From Candidatus Woesearchaeota archaeon (GTDB lineage Archaea; Nanobdellota; Nanobdellia; Woesearchaeales; WJKV01): 5,417 nucleotides of DNA. The notes under the pieces are model-generated. The model worked only from the letters and a program-made list of their open reading frames with translations, did not search any database and was not told where the DNA came from. The stretch covers positions 1 to 5,417 of the forward strand of contig JAHWIA010000064.1 of assembly GCA_019322855.1 (NCBI GenBank). Direction: 5' to 3'. Below are positions 1-5,121 of this stretch, piece by piece. Numbering within the stretch: position 1 is the stretch's first letter; each line of letters opens with the position of its first letter. Made by a program: the position numbers and the translations under genes.

Positions 1-17
1 TTTAAAGATTATGTTTT

Positions 18-1289
18 CTATTTAATAAGACCGTAGCCTATCAATCTCCATCTGTTGCCTAAGTTCCTGCTTATCGTGACTTTACTGTTCTTTTCTGCGC
101 ACACAGGAAGCTTTAGTCTCAGTGTAGCTTTCTTTTTCTGGAGATCTGTTATTACACCGACTGTGGCTGCACTGTTAACATTGAGCATCAATACCTCGTT
201 CTCTGCCAATGGTTTCACAACCAGATCGTCTTTTGCACCAACAACCCTGTCCAATAAATGTGCCTCTATTACTAATTCATACCATATCTCTGGTAAAGTA
301 CCTGGCTTGCCGACCACACTGCCTGCAAGACTGTCTGCTCCAACAATTCCAGGATCCAGTTGCGTCATCAATGCGACACTGCCGCCCGGAGAAATATTGT
401 CGACTGGTTTCCCGCCTGTCATCAGGCCTGTGATCTCTGTCTGCAAAGGTTCGCAAACTATCTTGTTCGCTTTCATGACTTTTCTTCCTGGCCTTATCTC
501 AATGGTGTCTCCGACTTTGATCGAGCCTTGCTTCAAGCTTCCGCCAAGAACTCCGCCTTTGACATTGATCGGGTCGCTGCCTGGCTTGTTTATGTCAAAA
601 CTTCTTGCAATGAACATTATAGGGTCTGCATTAGGATTTCTTTCTGGTGTCTTGATGACTTCTTCAATAGCTTCGATCACTTTATCGACGTTTACATTGT
701 GCAACGCGCTTATCGGAATAACAGGACTCTTTTCAAAATCAGTGCCTTTCAAGAAAGCTTTCAATTGCTTGAAATTTTCCATTGCCTGTTCTTCAGATAC
801 AAGATCTATCTTATTCTGTATGATGACTACTTTTTTTATGCCTGCGATCTGCAGTGCCATCAGATGTTCTCTTGTCTGCGGCTGAGGACAGTCTTCGTTC
901 GCAGCTACAAGTAAAAGAGCACCGTCCATTATCGTGCTTCCGCAAAGCATGGTTGCCATCAATGTCTCGTGGCCTGGAGCATCGACAAAACTTACTTTCC
1001 TTATTGGTATTGTTTCCCCGCCACATTCACATTTAGGACGTGCACTGTATTTCTTGCATTTCTTGCATCTATAGAATGTGCTGTCTGCATAACCTAGTCT
1101 TATTGTTATGCCCCTCTTCAATTCCTCGCTGTGCTGGTCTGTCCACTTGCCTGACAATTTTTCAGTTAACGTAGTTTTACCATGGTCTACGTGACCTACA
1201 AGACCTATGTTCACAGAAGGTTGGACAGGAATCGCACTCTCAGAATCTTTTGCTTTTTTTGTTTCTTTTTTCTTGGTTTCCTTTTTCAC
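18..1289 (-). CDS. eif2g: Translation initiation factor aIF2 subunit gamma
   Basis: GTPase subunit of archaeal aIF2, which carries methionyl initiator tRNA to the small ribosomal subunit in the cytoplasm. Visible motifs: P-loop GHVDHGKTT (residues 32-40), switch 1 RGITIRLGYAD (59-69), Cys knuckle C75, C78, C87, C89 in an insert typical of the gamma subunit, DAPGH (103-107), NKID (159-162) and SAL (194-196). Two beta-barrel domains follow, with GGVLGGSLKQG in domain II and NLGNRWRLIGYG at the C-terminus. Length matches the family apart from about 20 extra Lys/Glu/Thr-rich residues before the G domain. It is second in an operon with S6e, a common archaeal arrangement. The GTG start at 1289 has only a short AGGA sequence 8 bases upstream. 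A much better SD, GGAGG, sits 6 bases before an in-frame ATC at 1310-1308, which would add seven residues (MAQRKTA, with V next in place of the GTG Met). Gene identity is certain; the start is not. Confidence 0.97.
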   Translation of the reverse strand: MKKETKKKETKKAKDSESAIPVQPSVNIGLVGHVDHGKTTLTEKLSGKWTDQHSEELKRGITIRLGYADSTFYRCKKCKKYSARPKCECGGETIPIRKVSFVDAPGHETLMATMLCGSTIMDGALLLVAANEDCPQPQTREHLMALQIAGIKKVVIIQNKIDLVSEEQAMENFKQLKAFLKGTDFEKSPVIPISALHNVNVDKVIEAIEEVIKTPERNPNADPIMFIARSFDINKPGSDPINVKGGVLGGSLKQGSIKVGDTIEIRPGRKVMKANKIVCEPLQTEITGLMTGGKPVDNISPGGSVALMTQLDPGIVGADSLAGSVVGKPGTLPEIWYELVIEAHLLDRVVGAKDDLVVKPLAENEVLMLNVNSAATVGVITDLQKKKATLRLKLPVCAEKNSKVTISRNLGNRWRLIGYGLIK

Positions 1290-1307
1290 AGCTGTTTTCC
1301 TTTGTGC

Positions 1308-1346
1308 GATTTTAAACCTCCATAATTACTAAGAATGATAATTATG
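1308..1346 (-). promoter_or_regulatory. Leader of aIF2 gamma: hairpin, SD, mini-ORF and ATC
   Basis: In the S6e-aIF2 gamma gap, minus strand, an 8-base stem is formed by CATAATTA (1346-1339) and TAATTATG (1328-1321), with a 10-base loop. The last G of the stem is the first G of the SD GGAGG (1321-1317). Six bases later comes ATC (1310-1308), in frame with aIF2 gamma. An ATG inside the stem (1323-1321) opens a three-codon ORF, ATG GAG GTT, ending at TAA (1314-1312), one base before the ATC. The pairing and the codons are read directly; the stem is all AU except its closing pair, so it is probably weak. A role in controlling aIF2 gamma translation is inferred. Confidence 0.5.
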
Positions 1347-1359
1347 AAAAATAATAAGA

Positions 1360-1860
1360 TTATGCAGACGCTTGTTCTGCAGCAGGCGCTGCAGCCTCTT
1401 TCTTTTCTTCTGCTTTTTCAGCAGGCTTAGATTCTTCTTTTGGTTTCTCTTCTTTTGCCTCTGGTTTAGCTTCTTCTTTTGGTGCTTCTTCTGCAGGAGC
1501 TGTTAAAGGTTCTGCTCCCTGCTTGATAACCTTAAGATTTATCTGGGCAATGTCTTCGTGTATGGTGTTTCCTGCAACTGTCTTCCTGTACTTCTTTCCT
1601 TTCTGCGGGATCCATACTCCACTGCCGCTCGTAGTGAATATGCTTTTTCTTGCAGTGCCTTGAACATCAAATCTCATTGCAAAGCCTGCCTTGTCGCTTC
1701 CGCCCCTTATCTCGAATTCATATCCTTTGAAGCCTAGCTCGTCTCCTTTGATCTTGTCCCCAATCTTCTTGTCTAAGAAAGCGTCTGCTTCAGGACTCTT
1801 CAATTCCTTTTGGACGGATTTGCCGTCTTTTGTGCTTATAACAACCTTGAATTCTGCCAT
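1360..1860 (-). CDS. rps6e: 30S ribosomal protein S6e
   Basis: Small-subunit ribosomal protein of the archaeal/eukaryotic S6e family. Recognisable family segments are the N-terminal FKVVIS strand (4-9), GGSDKAGFAMR (53-63), the QGTARKS stretch (67-73), and RKTVAGNTI followed by IAQINLKV (92-111). The globular part ends near residue 117. From about 118 to 166 there is a low-complexity tail made almost only of Ala, Pro, Glu and Lys, longer than the usual archaeal protein, which stops near 125 residues; it is probably disordered. The ATG at 1860 is the first gene of the transcript. It lies about 27 bases after the centre of a TATA-like box, so the mRNA is probably leaderless or nearly so; an AGGA at 1868-1865 is only 4 bases from the ATG, too close for a normal SD. 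aIF2 gamma follows after a short gap. Confidence 0.96.
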   Translation of the reverse strand: MAEFKVVISTKDGKSVQKELKSPEADAFLDKKIGDKIKGDELGFKGYEFEIRGGSDKAGFAMRFDVQGTARKSIFTTSGSGVWIPQKGKKYRKTVAGNTIHEDIAQINLKVIKQGAEPLTAPAEEAPKEEAKPEAKEEKPKEESKPAEKAEEKKEAAAPAAEQASA

Positions 1861-1882
1861 TTTATCCTACAAAACTGCATGC

Positions 1883-1892
1883 TATTTATAAA
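1883..1892 (-). promoter_or_regulatory. TATA box of the S6e-aIF2 gamma operon
   Basis: TTTATAAATA on the minus strand, preceded by GCC, centred about 27 bases before the S6e ATG. With the usual archaeal spacing of about 25 bases, transcription would start at or just before the start codon. Confidence 0.7.
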
Positions 1893-1916
1893 GGCTTCGT
1901 TTTGGATTTAAATAAG

Positions 1917-1925
1917 TTTTATATA
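1917..1925 (+). promoter_or_regulatory. TATA box of the NOG1 gene
   Basis: TTTTATATA preceded by A-rich sequence (AAATAAG) that could serve as a BRE. Its centre is about 27 bases before the ATG at 1949, and there is no SD, which predicts a leaderless transcript. It is divergent from the S6e box, only about 25 bases away, so the two promoters may compete for TBP/TFB. Confidence 0.7.
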
Positions 1926-1948
1926 CAATAGAACTTGCTGATGCTAAT

Positions 1949-2941
1949 ATGTTATTCCAGAAAATAGAGACAGTGCGGACAGCGGACGAATATTTGGACA
2001 TTGCGTTTAGGCGGGCTGCCAAGAGCGCTAGCTCTGTCAGGAGCAGTGCAAAAGGAACCAGGCTCCAGAAGAGCATCACGATTGAACTTGCTAGACTTAA
2101 GGCTGTCTCTAAAGAATTATCCCTGACTTTCAAACGGGTTATCTCTACTTTTCCAAGTTTTGAAGATACTCACATCTTTTATCAGGAACTTGTCAAACTA
2201 TATTTTTCTATTGATGATCTTAGGAAGGCTTTGGCTTCTCTTGATTGGGCAGCTGGCAAGGTTAAGGAATTGCATGATCTATACGGCAAGCAGATCAAAC
2301 GATGCAAGTTCTATTTTGATGTCAATAAGAAAAGGGTTGCTTTTTCTGGCCGTGTTAGTAGTGTTGTGAAAAAAATAAACAAGCATCTTTTGTTTTTAGA
2401 GAATGCGCGCAAGACAATGAGCAAGTTTCCTGTTGTAAAGACAAAGATGTTCACTTGTTCCATCAGTGGTTTTCCCAATGTGGGAAAAACAACACTCCTT
2501 TCAAAGATAACAAAAGCACAGCCAGAGATCAATGTGTATCCTTTCACTACAAAGCAACTGAACATGGGCTATATTGTTTCTCGCGGTCAGAAGATACAAT
2601 TACTGGACACGCCCGGCGCACTTAATAGATTTGACAAGCTGAATATCATTGAGAAACAAGCGTTCTTGGCAATGAGATTCCTGAGCGATACAATAATCTA
2701 CATCTTTGACCTTACTGAATCATATCCTCTAAAAGATCAAGAGAAACTGTTCAAAAAGATTGTTACGGATTTTGACAAGCCAATGATTATTTACTTGAGC
2801 AAGACAGATTTATTAGAGAAGACTGAAGAAGGCCGTAAGGCGATAGAAGAATTCAAGAAAAAGTTCAAGGATGTCAAAGTCATTGATAACAAAGATAAGT
2901 TAGTTAATGAGTTAGTAAAAAGAAAAAAGGAAATTCTTTGA
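1949..2941 (+). CDS. NOG1-type GTP-binding protein (OBG/NOG1 family)
   Basis: GTPase of the NOG1 branch of the OBG family; eukaryotic NOG1 acts in assembly of the large ribosomal subunit, and a similar role in the archaeal cytoplasm is inferred. Residues 1-165 form the helical N-terminal domain typical of NOG1, rich in Lys and Leu. The G domain follows: P-loop GFPNVGKTT (174-182), YPFTTK switch (197-202), DTPG (220-223), and a G4 motif reading SKTD (284-287) where most relatives have NKxD. The length of 330 residues suits archaeal NOG1, which lacks the long C-terminal extension of the eukaryotic proteins. ATG at 1949 fits the promoter; an upstream ATG at 1941 is out of frame and soon stops. 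It stands alone on this strand and converges on the L10e gene. The Lys-rich C-terminus (KRKKEIL) looks natural rather than truncated. Confidence 0.93.
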   Translation: MLFQKIETVRTADEYLDIAFRRAAKSASSVRSSAKGTRLQKSITIELARLKAVSKELSLTFKRVISTFPSFEDTHIFYQELVKLYFSIDDLRKALASLDWAAGKVKELHDLYGKQIKRCKFYFDVNKKRVAFSGRVSSVVKKINKHLLFLENARKTMSKFPVVKTKMFTCSISGFPNVGKTTLLSKITKAQPEINVYPFTTKQLNMGYIVSRGQKIQLLDTPGALNRFDKLNIIEKQAFLAMRFLSDTIIYIFDLTESYPLKDQEKLFKKIVTDFDKPMIIYLSKTDLLEKTEEGRKAIEEFKKKFKDVKVIDNKDKLVNELVKRKKEIL

Positions 2942-3038
2942 GCGTATAGTGTGTTTCGCTTTATGATTTATTTGGCTGATTTTACGGGTCTTTATTATTT
3001 GACAGAATTCTGTATAGCTACACTAGACACTATACGCT
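2941..3038. repeat. 98-base element bounded by 12-base inverted repeats
   Basis: AGCGTATAGTGT (2941-2952) is the exact reverse complement of ACACTATACGCT (3027-3038). The left arm begins on the last base of the NOG1 stop codon. The right arm is preceded by a second ACACTAG (3020-3026), so the left arm could slip between two partners. Inside is a perfect 12-base palindrome, ACAGAATTCTGT (3002-3013). The element fills most of the gap between convergent NOG1 and L10e, so a bidirectional terminator or transcript-end stem is the plainest reading; a small RNA is possible. There is no strong T-tract after either arm, and no clear target-site duplication around the element. Confidence 0.55.
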
Positions 3039-3060
3039 AAATGTTATGTGCTATAAAGAA

Positions 3061-3579
3061 TTAATCCAGAACTTTTACAGAGCAACTCATTGGAAATTTA
3101 TGTGATGCGAATCTAAGTGCTTTTTTTGCAATCGGAATATTCTTTTCATCAATATCAACAAACATGATGTGTTTTCCTTCCTTTACCTGTGCTGCTTTTC
3201 CAATCGCTTTTCCAAAGCTCTTTTTCATACCAGTACTCATCCTGTCTGCACCTGCTCCTGATGCCAATGGATTTTCCCTAAGAATGTGATGCGGATAGAT
3301 CAAGAATTTCAAATGATATCCTTCTTTGCCCAATGCTTTTTCCAAGGTCCTGTTGCACGCAAGCCTTGCACTCTCGATCGCCATGTGCCTTATCTGAACA
3401 GCCTTGTTTGAGATCAAGACAACTCTTCTGGCAAACTTCTTTTTCTTGTTGCCCAGATCAAAACGAACAACATTGATGTGGGGATTGCCTCTAACAAAGT
3501 TTCGTTTCTTGTACTTGCTGTATCTTGTATAAGGTCTTTCAACAGTCCGATAAGCAACAGCCTTTCTTGTCTTTGCCAT
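3061..3579 (-). CDS. rpl10e: 50S ribosomal protein L10e (uL16 family)
   Basis: Large-subunit protein of the L10e/uL16 family, which sits near the central protuberance and the A/P tRNA sites and joins late in subunit assembly. Evidence: basic N-terminus with YRTVERPYTRYSKYKKRNFVRG (residues 10-31, quoted in part), the conserved segment YPHHILRENP (95-104), and the tRNA-facing loop region GAGADRMSTGMKKSFGK (108-124), close to the eukaryotic sequence. Length of 172 is normal for archaea and no key region is missing. The ATG at 3579 lies about 27 bases after the centre of a TATA box with no SD, so it is probably leaderless. It converges on the NOG1 gene, whose family also works on large-subunit assembly. 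An array of dyads lies about 50 bases upstream of its promoter and may control it. Confidence 0.97.
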   Translation of the reverse strand: MAKTRKAVAYRTVERPYTRYSKYKKRNFVRGNPHINVVRFDLGNKKKKFARRVVLISNKAVQIRHMAIESARLACNRTLEKALGKEGYHLKFLIYPHHILRENPLASGAGADRMSTGMKKSFGKAIGKAAQVKEGKHIMFVDIDEKNIPIAKKALRFASHKFPMSCSVKVLD

Positions 3580-3602
3580 AATACGCTGGATTCAAGCAGT
3601 TC

Positions 3603-3610
3603 TATATAAA
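3603..3610 (-). promoter_or_regulatory. BRE/TATA promoter of the L10e gene
   Basis: Minus strand reads AAAACC then TTTATATA (3610-3603), a good BRE-plus-TATA arrangement, centred about 27 bases before the L10e ATG. The predicted start of transcription is within a base or two of the start codon. Confidence 0.75.
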
Positions 3611-3658
3611 GGTTTTTATGGGTTTGTGCTTGAAATTTGAGTTTGATTTTGTATTCGT

Positions 3659-3722
3659 TTTAGTAATTAGTTACTAAATGTTTATTAATTCATTACTAAA
3701 TGTTTGTTAAGGAGTTTCTAAA
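3659..3722. repeat. Three tandem 20-base dyads at 22-base spacing (putative operators)
   Basis: Three 20-base units, each two 8-base half-sites around a 4-base centre, are separated by exactly TG. Unit 1 (3659-3678) is TTTAGTAA-TTAG-TTACTAAA, a perfect dyad. Unit 2 (3681-3700) is TTTATTAA-TTCA-TTACTAAA, one mismatch between halves. Unit 3 (3703-3722) is TTTGTTAA-GGAG-TTTCTAAA, weaker. The shared pattern is TTTnnTAA-n4-TTAnnAAA. A period of 22 bases, about two helical turns, would place dimers on the same DNA face, as in cooperative binding. The array lies about 50 bases upstream of the L10e TATA box and beyond the end of the Yip1-like gene. A related dyad occurs at 5081-5100. Function as a protein-binding site is inferred. 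Confidence 0.6.
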
Positions 3723-3761
3723 AAAGAAAGATATTTTGGAAATTTAGAAATGTGTTTCTAA
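3720..3761 (-). terminator. Probable terminator of the Yip1-like gene
   Basis: Just after the stop codon the minus strand can form a hairpin TTAGAAA-CACA-TTTCTAA (3761-3744), and 14 bases further is the T-rich run CTTTCTTTTTT (3730-3720). Archaeal polymerase stops on such T-runs. The hairpin has the same 4-base-centre geometry as the dyads next to it, so it could be a degenerate fourth copy instead. Confidence 0.5.
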
Positions 3762-3764
3762 TAA

Positions 3765-4424
3765 TTAATAAGCCATTGCGCCTATTGATTGAAGCCCTAA
3801 AGCAGTCAATAGCATGACTATACCTAGTATGGCTGCAAGTATTATTACAAATAAGATGAATAGAAGAAGTGTCTTGATTGCTCTGTTCGTAGATAATTTG
3901 TGAAGATCTCTTATGCCTATTACCATTAGATATAATTGATAGACAAAAAGACCCAGGCTTATTATCATTGATACTAACAATAGAATAGGATTCAGGAAGA
4001 AATAGTCAAGTGCGATGCTGGCAACAAGGATTGGTGCAAAACTGTAGACAAAGACCTTGAAGCTTTGCGCATAACTTGGCTGGCCTTTCATTATCTTGAC
4101 TGCAAGATGCAGTATGAGTGTGACGAACAACAAGCCTGCTATCTTTATTATGTATTGTCCTAATGAAGCAAGAGCAATGACTGTGCCGTAAGTAGCTCCT
4201 TCTATCTCAGCGATCATTCCTGCTGTAGCCTGCTGGAATGTGAAGTAATTAACAGGAAATGTGATTATTGCGATTATTCCACTCAAGATGAGGAAGAATA
4301 ACAGTGTTGTGAGAAAAGGTTCGTTCTCGACTGTCTTGAAGAATCTTGTAGGATGAAAGGCTACATTATAGATCTTTAGAATGTTCTGCTTAATGGTCGA
4401 GATGAATAGGCCCTCTTTTTTCAT
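3765..4424 (-). CDS. Yip1-like multi-pass membrane protein
   Basis: Integral membrane protein of 219 residues resembling the Yip1 domain family. The N-terminal cytosolic part has the typical Pro-containing stretch FHPTRFFKTVENEP (23-36). Hydrophobic segments lie near 37-58, 82-109, 124-143, 146-171 and 184-211, so about five membrane helices. Between helices 2 and 3 is KGQPSYAQSFKVFVYSFAP (113-131), and after helix 4 GIRDLHKLSTNRAIKT (170-185); both fit the family pattern in which a G-I/L-R...H-x-x-S...A motif precedes the last helix. The function of prokaryotic members is unknown; eukaryotic Yip1 works with Rab GTPases, but nothing here supports that role. ATG at 4424 lies about 25 bases after the centre of a TATA box. 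It is divergent from another membrane protein gene, which may be related in function. Confidence 0.75.
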   Translation of the reverse strand: MKKEGLFISTIKQNILKIYNVAFHPTRFFKTVENEPFLTTLLFFLILSGIIAIITFPVNYFTFQQATAGMIAEIEGATYGTVIALASLGQYIIKIAGLLFVTLILHLAVKIMKGQPSYAQSFKVFVYSFAPILVASIALDYFFLNPILLLVSMIISLGLFVYQLYLMVIGIRDLHKLSTNRAIKTLLLFILFVIILAAILGIVMLLTALGLQSIGAMAY

Positions 4425-4442
4425 GCTATAAATAAAAAGATT

Positions 4443-4454
4443 TTTATATATAAA
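4443..4454. promoter_or_regulatory. Symmetric TATA box between divergent membrane protein genes
   Basis: TTTATATATAAA is a perfect 12-base palindrome. Its centre is about 25 bases from the minus-strand ATG at 4424 and about 41 bases from the plus-strand ATG at 4489. It could serve both genes: leaderless on the minus side, and with a leader of about 15 bases carrying an SD-like GGGGTGG on the plus side. The upstream side for the plus gene (AAAAAGA) looks more like a BRE. Confidence 0.6.
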
Positions 4455-4488
4455 CCTTTACATTATTTTCAAAAGGGGTGGTACATTA

Positions 4489-4968
4489 ATGCCAATGAGC
4501 GCGTTAACAGCAGCAATCATCATCATTATCATAGCAGCAATAATCTTTCTTCTTGTGAATACTGTTGTAGTGTGGCTGACAACGTACTTATTCGACTATC
4601 TTATCAGGATTCAAGTTAGAAATTGGAAAAAGGCATTGCTTGTTTCTTTTATCGAGATTGTCGTCAATATCATATTCGTGATCATAATTACTGTAGTCAG
4701 GAATGTGGCTTTGTCAAAGGTCTTGGCTATCATCAATATTATCGTGGCCATTGTTTTGGCAACATTCCTGTTTTATCACTATTATTACAAAGGAACTTAT
4801 CAGAAAAGGTTCAAGTCTAACAAACAGAGACTGAAGCATGAGCTGATGATCAGTATAGGTGCGATGGCTGTATCTATTATACTGATACTTTTGATTGGAA
4901 TCTTATTATCATATTTACTGAATTGGTTAGTTACTGTGCTCGGAATAGGGGCAGCAGTAATGTTTTAG
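4489..4968 (+). CDS. Four-helix membrane protein of unknown function
   Basis: I do not recognise this 159-residue protein. It is very hydrophobic, with predicted membrane helices near 8-35 (including a run of six Ile at 10-15), 49-70, 76-97 and 119-151. Basic loops RNWKK (44-48) and KGTYQKRFKSNKQRLKH (101-117) probably face the cytoplasm. The basic loop before the last helix is the only sizeable soluble part. There is no cleavable signal peptide, cysteine motif or clear catalytic residue set. The ATG at 4489 follows an SD-like GGGGTGG (4475-4481) at a suitable distance; a second ATG two codons later is also possible. It shares a divergent promoter region with the Yip1-like gene, so the two may act in the same membrane process, but that is inference only. 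Confidence 0.8.
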   Translation: MPMSALTAAIIIIIIAAIIFLLVNTVVVWLTTYLFDYLIRIQVRNWKKALLVSFIEIVVNIIFVIIITVVRNVALSKVLAIINIIVAIVLATFLFYHYYYKGTYQKRFKSNKQRLKHELMISIGAMAVSIILILLIGILLSYLLNWLVTVLGIGAAVMF

Positions 4969-4982
4969 ATATTGGGGGTTTG

Positions 4983-5022
4983 GAAATATATTTCAAAAAT
5001 GTTGGCTTTTAGTTTCATTTTT
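4983..5022 (+). terminator. Probable terminator after the four-helix protein gene
   Basis: A 12-base palindrome GAAATATATTTC (4983-4994) is followed by T-rich sequence (GGCTTTTAG, then TTTTT at 5018-5022). The T-runs fit archaeal termination; the palindrome could pair only as a weak AU hairpin. Confidence 0.4.
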
Positions 5023-5060
5023 GTTATATGTTTCTAAAAATTAAGTAACGGGTAACCAAA
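5019..5060. repeat. Two degenerate copies of the 20-base dyad
   Basis: TTAAGTAA-CGGG-TAACCAAA (5041-5060) keeps the half-site/4-base-centre layout with a few mismatches. Exactly 22 bases before it, TTTCTAAA (5031-5038) is identical to the right half of the third unit of the 3659-3722 array, with TTTGTTA nearby on its left but shifted by one base. This is suggestive, not convincing by itself. Confidence 0.3.
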
Positions 5061-5061
5061 A

Positions 5062-5100
5062 TATTTAAATAGTAAAAGCTTTTGTTAATTCGTTAACAAA
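5062..5100 (+). promoter_or_regulatory. TATA box and overlapping start-site operator of the last gene
   Basis: TATTTAAATA (5062-5071), itself a palindrome, is a good TATA box and predicts transcription from about 5092. The perfect dyad TTTGTTAA-TTCG-TTAACAAA (5081-5100) covers that position. It matches unit 1 of the 3659-3722 array at 15 of 20 bases with the same half-site length and centre. A protein bound here would block transcription, so it is best read as a repressor site for the gene starting near 5122. Confidence 0.6.
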
Positions 5101-5121
5101 GTTAAGAGGGTGTAGAGTAAA

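Noticed and set aside
55..885. Long plus-strand open frame of 276 codons with a hydrophobic, signal-like N-terminus
   Set aside because: It lies wholly antisense to aIF2 gamma, whose motifs are intact, and its composition is what the complement of that gene produces; it has no promoter of its own that I can see.
360..914. Second plus-strand open frame over aIF2 gamma
   Set aside because: Antisense shadow in another frame, rich in Cys and Phe with no recognisable domain.
1882..2133. Minus-strand open frame overlapping the start of NOG1 and the divergent promoters
   Set aside because: It covers the promoters and the well-supported NOG1 N-terminus; a shadow frame.
2941..3038. C/D box guide RNA or tRNA in the inverted-repeat element
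   Set aside because: A CTGA and a C-box-like ATGATTT are present but too close together for a guide, and there is no T-loop or acceptor-like pairing for a tRNA.
2941..3038. Miniature transposable element
   Set aside because: The arms resemble terminal repeats, but the flanks CTTTG and AAATG show no target-site duplication, and there is no second copy in the window.
3580..3586. AGCGTAT just before the L10e start, also found in both arms of the 98-base element
   Set aside because: A seven-base word on either strand is expected about once by chance in a window this size, and the extra copy lacks the rest of the arm.
3659..3722. CRISPR array
   Set aside because: The repeated units are contiguous with 2-base gaps and have no unique spacers.
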